The notes under the pieces: model-generated
The model's database searches: none
What the model was told of the DNA's origin: nothing
What the model saw: only the letters and a program-made list of their open reading frames with translations
From: Candidatus Liberibacter europaeus
Lineage (GTDB): Bacteria; Pseudomonadota; Alphaproteobacteria; Rhizobiales; Rhizobiaceae
Assembly (NCBI GenBank): GCA_003045065.1
Contig: PSQJ01000007.1
Coordinates: forward strand, 1 to 40,839
Direction: 5' to 3'
Length of the DNA stretch: 40,839 bases
Shown: one piece after another, positions 1 to 5,780 of the stretch
Layout: every line of letters starts with the position of its first letter
Position numbering within the stretch: position 1 is the first letter of the stretch
Made by a program: the position numbers and the translations under genes

Positions 1-165
1 AGATTTCTTGCGACTCCCCTTAGAGCGGTTATGTTTTTAGGTCAATGTGATGAACAGTATATAGAGGAAATTTTCACTAGATTAAATTTAGGGGTGCCTG
101 CCTTGACCCTAAAGGGTTTTCGTAGGAAGTCCTCCGTTTGTTGGAAGAACAAGCTAAATTCATAG
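1..165 (+). CDS. 3' end of an unrecognised prophage gene, possibly frameshifted
   Basis: The frame is open from the window edge and stops at 163-165, giving at least 54 residues (start outside the window). I do not recognise the product. From about position 126 the third frame opens and reads 22 codons to a stop at 192-194, ending in LLEEQAKFIDEIMEQRKG, a charged helical tail more protein-like than the frame-1 ending (KSSVCWKNKLNS). This could be one gene with a frameshift near 121-140 or two overlapping genes. The next small gene starts at 201. Confidence 0.35.
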   Translation, partial: RFLATPLRAVMFLGQCDEQYIEEIFTRLNLGVPALTLKGFRRKSSVCWKNKLNS

Positions 166-200
166 ATGAAATTATGGAGCAAAGAAAGGGTTAATCTACA

Positions 201-344
201 ATGATTGTTAGTATTTTAGTATTTTTCATAGTACTTTTGCAATTTGTCTTATTTGAGGATTTGCTAAATTTTGTGGATTTTCAAAGATATAGGGCTAAGT
301 GGAAAGATCGAATAATGGCTATTCGTAGTTATTTCAAGATTTGA
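201..344 (+). CDS. small single-pass membrane protein (47 aa)
   Basis: A 47-codon frame starts at ATG 201 behind an AAAGGG ribosome-binding site (about 184-190). Residues 2-18 are a hydrophobic helix (IVSILVFFIVLLQFVLF), followed by a short acidic turn and a basic tail (QRYRAKWKDR). It is a predicted inner-membrane miniprotein. It sits among small prophage genes on the same strand, 12 bp before the next start. Holin-like, spanin-like or accessory roles are all possible and the sequence does not decide between them. No family is recognised. Confidence 0.5.
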   Translation: MIVSILVFFIVLLQFVLFEDLLNFVDFQRYRAKWKDRIMAIRSYFKI

Positions 345-356
345 AAGGATATAGAA

Positions 357-587
357 ATGGATAGGATAGACAAAAGAGAAGCATTATTAGACTTCCCGTA
401 TTCATTGATGATTAGTAGCCTTGGAGCGTCCGAGCTCGGCAAATATATATATAATCCCCGTACAATTGTAGACAAGGAATTCCTAAGAAAAATCAAAGAT
501 GCGAAGACACTGCACCGTCAATCAATCAAATATCTTACAGAGATGCAAAGGATTTTAAAGATGCGGAGATTTGAAGATGATGTATAA
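357..587 (+). CDS. hypothetical prophage protein (76 aa)
   Basis: ATG 357 is preceded by AAAGGA at about 344-349, a good ribosome-binding site. The 76-residue product is charged and mostly helical, with no cysteines or membrane segment, and is not recognised. Its 3' end overlaps the next small gene (start 577), so the two are probably translationally coupled. The antisense frame over this area looks like a shadow. Confidence 0.5.
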   Translation: MDRIDKREALLDFPYSLMISSLGASELGKYIYNPRTIVDKEFLRKIKDAKTLHRQSIKYLTEMQRILKMRRFEDDV

Positions 588-702
588 GACACTTATGGCA
601 CTGCCGGCGAAGATAGCAATTCCTTTTCTGTATGACAAGATAGCTGAGATAGAGAAAAGACTAGATAGAATAGAGAAAAACCTAGATAGTACCAAACAAT
701 AG
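577..702 (+). CDS. small coiled-coil protein (41 aa)
   Basis: This 41-codon frame starts at ATG 577 (alternative ATG 580), overlapping the end of the previous gene. The N-terminal half is mildly hydrophobic (TLMALPAKIAIPFLYDKIA). The C-terminal half has heptad spacing typical of a short coiled coil (IAEIEKRLDRIEKNL). The DNA for KRLDRI is nearly repeated downstream of the methylase gene (1646-1664), where a second mini-frame encodes a similar RLDRIAKVI helix. The function is unknown; oligomerisation or docking is inferred only from the heptads. Confidence 0.45.
   Translation: MMYKTLMALPAKIAIPFLYDKIAEIEKRLDRIEKNLDSTKQ
655..673 (+). repeat. left copy of a 19-bp direct repeat flanking the methylase gene
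   Basis: AAAAGACTAGATAGAATAG matches 1646-1664 at 18 of 19 positions in the same orientation. Both copies encode the same RLDRI coiled-coil segment of mini-genes on either side of the DNA methylase, so the repeat may reflect duplication of a mini-gene or insertion of the methylase between duplicated ends. Confidence 0.6.
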
Positions 703-733
703 CTGAAACCAAGGAACAAAGAACGCAATAAAT

Positions 734-1605
734 ATGTATATGATTGAATCTTTAGTACTCTCAAAAAAAAACGTAGTCCCTTAAGATATCCGGGGGGTAA
801 AGCAAAGCTCTTTCCTATCATTTTGGACTTTATCAGAAAAAATGAATTGCAGGATTGTTCTTATGTAGAACCATTCGCGGGGGGCTGTGGTTTAGCTCTT
901 GGGCTTCTAATGGAAAATGCTGTTTCTACCATCCATATTAACGATATTGATAAAGGAATTTGGGCGTTTTGGCATTGTATCTTAAACAGCAATAGTGCTT
1001 TTATTGACAAAATGCGTCAAACGCAGATTACAATAGAAGAATGGTATAAACAAAAACGTATCATTCTTAATCCCAATAGTTATAGTGTTTTTGAACTAGG
1101 TTTTGCAACTTTTTTTCTGAACAGAGCTAATCGGTCTGGTATTATTTCGGCTGGAGTTATTGGAGGTTTTAAGCAAAACGGCCAATACAAAATTGATTGT
1201 CGTTTTAACAAAGATTACTTAGAAAAACTCATAAAACATATTGGATTGTATGCGGATAGAATTGAGTTATCTAATATGGATGCTTTAGATTTAATCAAAG
1301 ATATTGATAATTCAAATCAGAAATCATTTTTGTATATTGACCCCCCTTATCATAAACAAGGTAAAAGTCTTTATACCAATTTCTATAAAACGGAAGATCA
1401 TCAAAGACTTGCCAAACAGATATCTATATTAAAATCCCCTTGGATTGTCACGTATGATGATGAGCTTGTTATTAGAGATTTGTACAGAAGATTCCGCACT
1501 GTGGAATTTAATTTAAAATATTCATTACAAACTAAGAGGTCTGGAAGCGAACTAATGATAGTTTCAGAAGGAACTATACTGCCAAAAATGAGTGTAATTA
1601 ATTAA
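734..1605 (+). CDS. N6-adenine DNA methyltransferase, D12 class (Dam-like), 5' frame break at an A9 tract
   Basis: It transfers a methyl group from S-adenosylmethionine to adenine N6 in DNA; prophage copies often protect phage DNA or alter host methylation. The main frame encodes the D12 signature RSPLRYPGGKAKL (from 772), the SAM-binding YVEPFAGGCGLAL and catalytic DPPY (1339-1350). This frame has no ATG, GTG or TTG between its upstream stop (745-747) and a TTG at 823, and starting at 823 would lose the essential PGGK loop. A second frame starts at ATG 734 (MYMIESLVLS) and enters nine A residues (763-771). A -1 slip on A AAA AAA joins it exactly to the methylase. The gene is therefore frameshift-decoded, phase-variable or newly broken. 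In the one-frame reading the C-terminal 260 residues are intact. The coordinates given join both frames. Confidence 0.8.
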
Positions 1606-1618
1606 TTTTATTTAGGAA

Positions 1619-1699
1619 ATGGTAATTAAAATAAATCAATTATTAAAAAGACTTGATAGAATAGCTAAAGTCATAGCTGAATGGAAGACACACCAATGA
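1619..1699 (+). CDS. possible coiled-coil miniprotein (26 aa)
   Basis: ATG 1619 opens a 26-codon frame whose helix ([18 protein letters not shown]) resembles the C-terminal half of the 577-702 product. AGGAA lies directly against the start codon, which is poor spacing. Its stop overlaps a 21-codon frame (1696-1761) through ATGA. Both are too short to be secure. The segment may instead be a remnant of a duplicated copy of the upstream mini-gene. Confidence 0.25.
   Translation: MVIKINQLLKRLDRIAKVIAEWKTHQ
1646..1664 (+). repeat. right copy of the 19-bp direct repeat flanking the methylase gene
   Basis: AAAAGACTTGATAGAATAG differs from 655-673 at one position. The spacing between copies encloses the whole methylase gene. 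Confidence 0.6.
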
Positions 1700-1732
1700 A
1701 TGAAATAGTTTTTGAAACCACACAGACAATCA

Positions 1733-1867
1733 TCAATAAATACAATGATAATAAATTCTAATCCATGATCCATCTTCACGAAAACCCGCCGTGCACGATG
1801 TTTCAATATATTTGTCAGAAAGTATTGGATATGTTTTAACAACAATAAATATTTTTTCTTTAACCAT
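1733..1867 (-). pseudogene. truncated partner gene of the DUF488 protein
   Basis: On the minus strand ATG 1867 follows the DUF488 stop by nine bases, with GAGAG as ribosome-binding site, so the pair forms an operon. The 44-codon frame contains IFIVVKTYPILSDKYIE, SCTAGFRED and GSWIRIY. I recall these as the conserved N-terminus of an uncharacterised family of roughly 200-300 residues encoded beside DUF488 genes, normally continuing PxPFR. Here the reading breaks off right after RIY (YHCIY, stop). The rest of the family's length is absent, and the DNA beyond belongs to the convergent rightward mini-genes. It is probably a recombination scar that removed the 3' part. The family assignment is from memory of the motif and was not searched. 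Confidence 0.55.
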
Positions 1868-1876
1868 ATCCAACTC

Positions 1877-2386
1877 TCAAATATGACATATTTCATATTT
1901 CCAATCAGGAAAATTTGAAAGGGCATTTGCAATAATACCACGATGGCACATACACTTATCGGCTTCAAAACAAGTAATTGCAATACGGTGATATTCTTTG
2001 AAGATCTCAAAAAGATAATCTAAAGAACTTTTATTGTTTTTTAATTCATTGTTTAAATATGAAACAAAGAGAAGATCATAATCTTTCTGAGTATTCAAAC
2101 TCTGACGTTTTTCGGAAGATATTCCTAAATTAGGAATATGAACATACTTAATACCCAAATTATTTAAGGTTTCAGAAAGATTTTTTTTAGAAAATCCACG
2201 TTTACGACTTATAGGATTTTTACGTACATCAACAAGCATTTTAATATTGTTTTTAATGATCCGATTCAAATACTCTTCAAAGGAAGAACCTTCATATCCA
2301 ATAGTGAATAGACATGGCGTATTAGGTCTCTTTCTAGCAGAAGCAATTAATGACAATTCATTCGCATTCATCAAATTTGTTTCCAT
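1877..2386 (-). CDS. DUF488 family protein
   Basis: The 169-residue protein carries the family hallmarks: FTIGYEGSSFEEYLNRI near residue 27, LVDVRKNPISRKRGF near residue 67 and CFEADKCMCHRGIIANAL near the C-terminus, where the Cys-rich CxxxxxxCHR stretch is usual. The biochemical role of DUF488 is not settled; members occur in mobile elements and near DNA repair or defence genes. A second in-frame ATG (2371) has its own GGAA motif and may be the true start. The gene ends the leftward prophage operon, followed only by a truncated partner frame (1733-1867), so the usual two-gene unit is broken here. Confidence 0.8.
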   Translation of the reverse strand: METNLMNANELSLIASARKRPNTPCLFTIGYEGSSFEEYLNRIIKNNIKMLVDVRKNPISRKRGFSKKNLSETLNNLGIKYVHIPNLGISSEKRQSLNTQKDYDLLFVSYLNNELKNNKSSLDYLFEIFKEYHRIAITCFEADKCMCHRGIIANALSNFPDWKYEICHI

Positions 2387-2407
2387 TTTCTCAATAAATT
2401 ATTACAC

Positions 2408-2728
2408 TCATTTTTGATCTTTTGTTAGAACTTTAGCTAAACTAAGTATGTTTTTCTTTCCTTTTTCGCTTATGTCGTCTAAATCAGGTTCATCTATCTT
2501 TTTCAAAGATCCATGTGTTTTTAACAGTGTTATTCCTATGTTAAAAAACAATTTTGTCAAAGTATCTGCCTCTGACTTAGGGGGATGAATAGCAATAGAT
2601 TTAGTTATGCCTTTCTTGCTGTTCCATTCTACTTTGTATTCCTTTTTTTTATCCCCCCAATCAGTGCCTAAATAGATTTGGTCCCCGTCTTTAGTGGTTA
2701 TACTGATAAAACTGTTTGTATCACTCAT
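2408..2728 (-). CDS. hypothetical prophage protein (106 aa)
   Basis: A soluble 106-residue protein starts at 2728. The N-terminal part looks like beta structure (SFISITTKDGDQIYLGTDW) and the C-terminal part is a Lys/Asp-rich helix ending at the 3' end of the operon gene before DUF488. No family is recognised. It is 22 bases from its downstream neighbour and 7 from its upstream neighbour, so it is surely cotranscribed with them. Confidence 0.6.
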   Translation of the reverse strand: MSDTNSFISITTKDGDQIYLGTDWGDKKKEYKVEWNSKKGITKSIAIHPPKSEADTLTKLFFNIGITLLKTHGSLKKIDEPDLDDISEKGKKNILSLAKVLTKDQK

Positions 2729-2735
2729 TGTTGTT

Positions 2736-3080
2736 TCACTTTCTTTGTTTCATATAAATTTTGTCTTCTAACGGTATGGCTTTCAATCGTGCTATTTCTC
2801 TGTCTAAAGCTATTAGCTCAGCTTTAGTCTTACTAAGAGGCTCTTTTGGAGCTATCCAGATTTCTTTGTTCTTTAAGTAATATTGACGTTGTTGTTCTTT
2901 TACTTTTTCTTTGTTTTTTAAGCGACGTTGGTAGTCGTATTCTCTAAATTTGTCTTTGTTCTTTAAGTAATATTGATGGTTATTTTCTTTTACTTTTTCT
3001 TTGTTATTTAAGTAACGCTGATGATCGTATGCCCGCCTCCGTCGTTTCCTCTCTTCCTCTGTTAATTTGATTCTGGACAT
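2736..3080 (-). CDS. Lys/Arg-rich protein with four 15-residue repeats (114 aa)
   Basis: The protein opens with a basic stretch (LTEEERKRRRRAYDHQRYL). Residues 19-78 are four tandem degenerate 15-residue units of the form x(H/Y/R)QxYLKNKEKVKEx, a strongly basic helix with aromatic residues at fixed spacing. The remaining 36 residues form a second charged helix. The charge suggests nucleic-acid binding, but this is inference; similar repeats occur in many uncharacterised phage proteins. The start overlaps the end of the upstream gene by 19 bp, implying translational coupling. Confidence 0.65.
   Translation of the reverse strand: MSRIKLTEEERKRRRRAYDHQRYLNNKEKVKENNHQYYLKNKDKFREYDYQRRLKNKEKVKEQQRQYYLKNKEIWIAPKEPLSKTKAELIALDREIARLKAIPLEDKIYMKQRK
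2847..3026 (-). repeat. four tandem 45-bp degenerate coding repeats
   Basis: The four 15-residue protein units correspond to 45-bp DNA units. Stretches such as TTTCTTTGTTCTTTAAGTAA (plus strand) recur at 45- or 90-bp intervals. The period is a multiple of three, so unit gain or loss would keep the frame. Confidence 0.75.
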
Positions 3081-3373
3081 GGTTCGGAGGTTCCATTAGA
3101 CTCACATACATCATCATCGGGATTAGATGATTTGTTTAAATCTTTAGTTTCAATGTTTCTGATGGTTTTCATGAGTGGTTGTAATAGTTCTTTTACTGCT
3201 TTTTTAGCCTCTAATTCAATGTGTCTTAAGGCATCATCGGATAAACCGTCTTTTAAGGTAAGGTATATTTGCAATCGCTCACCACGACTATAATTATCTC
3301 TATGTGTAAGGCTAGATTCTATCATATATATAATGCTAGATTCTATTTTAAAATCTAAATCGTTATTTGTCAT
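3062..3373 (-). CDS. hypothetical prophage protein (103 aa)
   Basis: It starts at 3373 behind AAGGAA. The 103 residues are mainly helical (AKKAVKELLQPLMKTIRNIE) with an acidic, Ser/Asn-rich tail (NPDDDVCESNGTSEPCPESN). An early sequence is repeated imperfectly (KIESSIIYMIESS). I do not recognise a family. It follows the GapR-like gene in the leftward operon. Confidence 0.55.
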   Translation of the reverse strand: MTNNDLDFKIESSIIYMIESSLTHRDNYSRGERLQIYLTLKDGLSDDALRHIELEAKKAVKELLQPLMKTIRNIETKDLNKSSNPDDDVCESNGTSEPCPESN

Positions 3374-3438
3374 TGTCTTTATTCCTTAATTTCAGCTCTG
3401 CTTTCATCTTGTTCTATTAAGTCTTTTTAATAATTGGT

Positions 3439-3702
3439 TTATTCGTCTTTAATCATGCCCAGAGCACGCAAGTAAATTTCTATAATTTGTTCCTCTTCCA
3501 TCCTTTCTTGTTCGTCTTTTTTACGCAATAAAAGAACCTTTTTTATAGCCTTAACATCAAAACCCTTCGCTTTAGCTTCGGCATAGACATAGCTAATATT
3601 CTCAGAAACTGTCTTTTTGTCTTTTTCAAGACTTTCAATGCGATCTACAAGAGAACGCAACACCTCTGATAGATCTTGTGTATTGTCTAGTATTGAATTC
3701 AT
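3439..3702 (-). CDS. GapR family DNA-binding protein (DUF2312/UPF0335)
   Basis: The 87-residue product matches the GapR/DUF2312 pattern along its length: a coiled coil with [15 protein letters not shown] (about 15-29), [19 protein letters not shown] (39-57) and a C-terminal helix ending EIYLRALGM. Chromosomal GapR of alphaproteobacteria binds AT-rich, overtwisted DNA ahead of replication and transcription forks. A phage copy could act on phage replication or on the host nucleoid (inference). It is the first gene of the leftward operon, 37 bp from its probable -10 element, with AAGGAA before ATG 3702. It lies in an island, so it is probably not the housekeeping gapR. Confidence 0.85.
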   Translation of the reverse strand: MNSILDNTQDLSEVLRSLVDRIESLEKDKKTVSENISYVYAEAKAKGFDVKAIKKVLLLRKKDEQERMEEEQIIEIYLRALGMIKDE

Positions 3703-3732
3703 CTCTTTATTCCTTTCTGAATTGTGGGAGTT

Positions 3733-3765
3733 GACACCTTTATAACAAATGGTGTAGATGGTGTC
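3733..3765. promoter_or_regulatory. inverted repeat, candidate operator of the divergent switch
   Basis: GACACC (3733-3738) and GGTGTC (3760-3765) form a perfect inverted repeat 21 bp apart. ATGGTGT also occurs twice as a direct repeat (3749-3755 and 3758-3764). These arms overlap both elements of the leftward promoter, so a bound regulator would block it. The regulator is not visible in the window; an unseen repressor or the Bro-N product are candidates. Confidence 0.5.
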
Positions 3766-3767
3766 TA
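3739..3767 (-). promoter_or_regulatory. leftward promoter of the gapR-DUF488 operon
   Basis: On the minus strand TAGACA (3767-3762) and TATAAA (3744-3739) are separated by exactly 17 bp, each matching the sigma-70 consensus at 5 of 6 positions. It sits just upstream of the GapR-like gene. Confidence 0.6.
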
Positions 3768-3800
3768 TATAAAAATATCGAATTATTTGTTTTTTTTATC

Positions 3801-3827
3801 TTGACATATTACAAATTAATCGATAAT
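3801..3827 (+). promoter_or_regulatory. rightward promoter of the Bro-N/replication operon
   Basis: A perfect TTGACA (3801-3806) is followed by GATAAT (3822-3827, 15-bp spacing) or TAATAC (3824-3829, 17-bp spacing). It lies 50 bp before the first rightward gene and back to back with the leftward promoter. Confidence 0.55.
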
Positions 3828-3876
3828 ACTAGCCCCAACAATAACGAAGCAAAGAAACAAGTGAGGTGAAAACGTA

Positions 3877-4356
3877 ATGGAAATAAAGAGAAGAGAAAGG
3901 AAGCCTCCTAAAGGATGGGTAAAGAGCAAAGTTAGAACAACGATGTTTAAAGGCGAGCTTTGGTTTGTTGCACGAGATGTCGAAATGATACTAGACGGCA
4001 AAATTGTTTCTAATTTGGTTAGGGATTACTGCGAGGGAGATAGATTTTATCAAGATTTCTTTGATGATAATGTCGGTTGGCGTCGAATGAGGATTATTAA
4101 TAGAGCGGAACTATACCGATTGATAGCACGGTGCAAAACCCCAAAAGCTAAAGAATTTTCGGATTATCTGTTTCGGGTTGTATTGCCGACACATCTTAAA
4201 CGCTTTCCTCTTCCATTTGAGACGATTGAGGGCAACCCAGTAAAACAATTTTCTTATCCTTTTCCTTTTAAAAAAGTGATGCGTAGAGACCCCATTATGA
4301 AAAATGAATATCACCGAAAACCAAAACACGAAACATCGGCATTACAAACAACTTAA
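3877..4356 (+). CDS. BRO family N-terminal domain protein (antirepressor-like)
   Basis: Residues about 20-110 fit the Bro-N DNA-binding domain of phage antirepressors: GELWFVARDVEMILDG, a central acidic loop, RRMRIINRAELYRLIARCKT and AKEFSDYLFRVVLPTHL. Such proteins relieve repression or act as transcription switches. The C-terminal 45 residues are basic and match no antirepressor effector domain I know. It is the first gene behind the rightward promoter, the usual position for a lysis-lysogeny regulator. ATG 3877 follows a GAGGTG motif. Confidence 0.8.
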   Translation: MEIKRRERKPPKGWVKSKVRTTMFKGELWFVARDVEMILDGKIVSNLVRDYCEGDRFYQDFFDDNVGWRRMRIINRAELYRLIARCKTPKAKEFSDYLFRVVLPTHLKRFPLPFETIEGNPVKQFSYPFPFKKVMRRDPIMKNEYHRKPKHETSALQTT

Positions 4357-4386
4357 AGAAAATTGAGAGAAAAACGGAGAATGAAG

Positions 4387-4770
4387 ATGGGCAAAGTTAA
4401 AGACCAATTCCTAGATGTTCCTGCGTTTTATGACGATAACTTAGAAGAGAGCGAGAGACTAAAACTTACGCCAGATGTCCGAATGATTGAAGCTGAAATA
4501 CAGAGCTATTTAGTTTCTGCTCTTGAAGATTTTGAGGTTTTTAAAGATCCAAACGGAGGCATTTTAGACAAGATTGATGTGATGGGCAGTATCATCACTG
4601 AGATTTCAAAAGCACTAGGATGGAGCGAAAGACGTATGGCTCTTTTAAAACAACAAAAAGACGAAGAAGAGGAAGCAGAATTAATACAGGAAGAAATAGA
4701 CAAGGAAGAATACGAAAACGACATGTCACATCAAGCGGGTCTTCTGCGTGAAAGACTGTGGTTATATTAA
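4387..4770 (+). CDS. acidic hypothetical prophage protein (127 aa)
   Basis: I chose ATG 4387 because GGAGA (4375-4379) is spaced seven bases from it; ATG 4381 and TTG 4363 are alternatives in frame. The product is helical, with a highly acidic segment near the C-terminus (KDEEEEAELIQEEIDKEEYE). A WSERRMALLKQQ helix precedes it. No family is recognised. It lies in the early rightward operon. Confidence 0.55.
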   Translation: MGKVKDQFLDVPAFYDDNLEESERLKLTPDVRMIEAEIQSYLVSALEDFEVFKDPNGGILDKIDVMGSIITEISKALGWSERRMALLKQQKDEEEEAELIQEEIDKEEYENDMSHQAGLLRERLWLY

Positions 4771-4798
4771 GTTTTAGAGTTACCCAGCAATGGGGTTC

Positions 4799-4839
4799 GG
4801 GGGTGGTTTTTTTTGTTTCTCCATCAATTTCCCACCCCC
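4799..4839. repeat. GC-rich inverted repeat in an early-operon spacer
   Basis: GGGGGTGG (4799-4806) pairs perfectly with CCACCCCC (4832-4839) across a 25-base loop that contains eight T residues. An all-strong 8-bp stem is unusual in DNA this AT-rich. There is no T run after the stem, so it is not a classical terminator. It lies 26 bases before the next start codon and could affect translation or mRNA stability. Confidence 0.5.
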
Positions 4840-4865
4840 AGTATTTAGCAAAGATAGGAAAGAAA

Positions 4866-5129
4866 ATGAACATAGCAACAAAAGAGATTTTGGATGATTT
4901 GGACTTATATGAGCGGGTAGTTGATTTAATTGAAAAGTATATTGAGCGTCATGGAGAATGTAAATTTTACACTGAAATACTAGAACCTAGTGTGGGGGCT
5001 GATAGGCTTTTAGATCACGACCTGCCGTTGGAGGAGTTTTTGTTTGAGAAAGTTTGGGACGAAGAATTAGTAAGAATTGAAAGCAAGTTATTGGAGCAAA
5101 GAGAGGAAAGAAAATGCTTGGTTTTATGA
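4866..5129 (+). CDS. acidic hypothetical prophage protein (87 aa)
   Basis: The frame is open from 4758, but ATG 4866 has an AGGAAAG site (4857-4863) and begins the protein-like part, so I take it as the start. The 87 residues are helical and acidic (EILDDLDLYERVVDLIEKYI) and end in a charged helix. No family is recognised. The end overlaps the next mini-gene by 16 bp. Confidence 0.55.
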   Translation: MNIATKEILDDLDLYERVVDLIEKYIERHGECKFYTEILEPSVGADRLLDHDLPLEEFLFEKVWDEELVRIESKLLEQREERKCLVL

Positions 5130-5212
5130 CATTCCTTGGGATGTGTCTTTTTATTGTTTATTTAACAATTCTCATTTTGAAGAACGACTCATCCCCACCA
5201 CCAACAACTTAA
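5114..5212 (+). CDS. single-pass membrane miniprotein (32 aa)
   Basis: ATG 5114 follows GAGGAAAG (5103-5110). The 32 residues are almost all one hydrophobic helix (FMTFLGMCLFIVYLTILIL) followed by a short polar tail (KNDSSPPPTT). It overlaps the preceding gene and precedes the DUF2800-like gene by 23 bp. A tiny membrane protein inside an early phage operon could interfere with superinfection or be a leader; nothing in the sequence decides. Confidence 0.45.
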   Translation: MLGFMTFLGMCLFIVYLTILILKNDSSPPPTT

Positions 5213-5235
5213 TCAGAATTATTTAGGAGCAAACA

Positions 5236-5766
5236 ATGAACAACGTAATTCCTTTCAAATCAAGAACTGAACTGAATTTAGAACAGCTTTCAGATAAAGA
5301 ATTAGCAGAGGTTTATGAGTATTCTTTGGAATGCAAAAAGTGGGCTAATGAAGTTGAAGAGGTTGTACAAGCAAGAATTCTCAAAGAGAGAAAAGACATT
5401 ATACCCAATATGAAACTAGTGGTTATAAGAAAATCCCCTAGAAAATGGAATGCAAAATATATTGATGAAATACATGAAATAGTAGGTGATAAGTTCTATC
5501 AACAAAAAAGACTTATGGTGAGTGAAGCTGAAAGGCTTGTAACAAAAGGTGAGCTTTCGCAAGAGCAATTGTCAAAACTTAGAGAATACATGATTTCTTC
5601 TGGAAGCGATGCTTATGGTCTTGTTCCTATTGAAGCTGAGAAACCCTCTGTTTTTGAAAACCAAAACATAGACACTCTGATTTATCAAAAAAACCACAAA
5701 ATTTCATCTCAAAATACAAAAAAGGTTTTAGACAACAACACCACTACAGAAGACTACCTATTTTAA
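5236..5766 (+). CDS. protein resembling the C-terminal part of DUF2800 nucleases
   Basis: The 176-residue protein has LNLEQLSDKELAEVYEYS, then KKWANEVEEVVQARIL, then KLVVIRKSPRKWNAKYIDEI. These resemble the region that follows the nuclease domain in phage DUF2800 (RecB-like) proteins, where a WPGYKLVEGRSNRKW-type motif is typical. There is no PD-(D/E)XK nuclease core in this protein; a separate Cas4-like nuclease is encoded 3.1 kb downstream. It may be a split-off accessory domain. It sits 14 bp before the Sak4-like gene, so a role in phage recombination is likely. The assignment is by motif memory. Confidence 0.5.
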   Translation: MNNVIPFKSRTELNLEQLSDKELAEVYEYSLECKKWANEVEEVVQARILKERKDIIPNMKLVVIRKSPRKWNAKYIDEIHEIVGDKFYQQKRLMVSEAERLVTKGELSQEQLSKLREYMISSGSDAYGLVPIEAEKPSVFENQNIDTLIYQKNHKISSQNTKKVLDNNTTTEDYLF

Positions 5767-5780
5767 AAGGAGAATTAAAA

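Noticed and set aside
555..821. Minus-strand 88-residue hydrophobic frame
   Set aside because: It is antisense to the coiled-coil mini-gene and the methylase start, with no ribosome-binding site or family pattern.
1636..2010. Minus-strand 124-residue frame
   Set aside because: It overlaps the DUF488 gene in another frame and is hydrophobic noise; the real minus-strand reading here is the truncated partner at 1733-1867.
4595..4873. Minus-strand 92-residue frame over the GC-rich repeat
   Set aside because: It is antisense to two plausible rightward genes and has no start signal.
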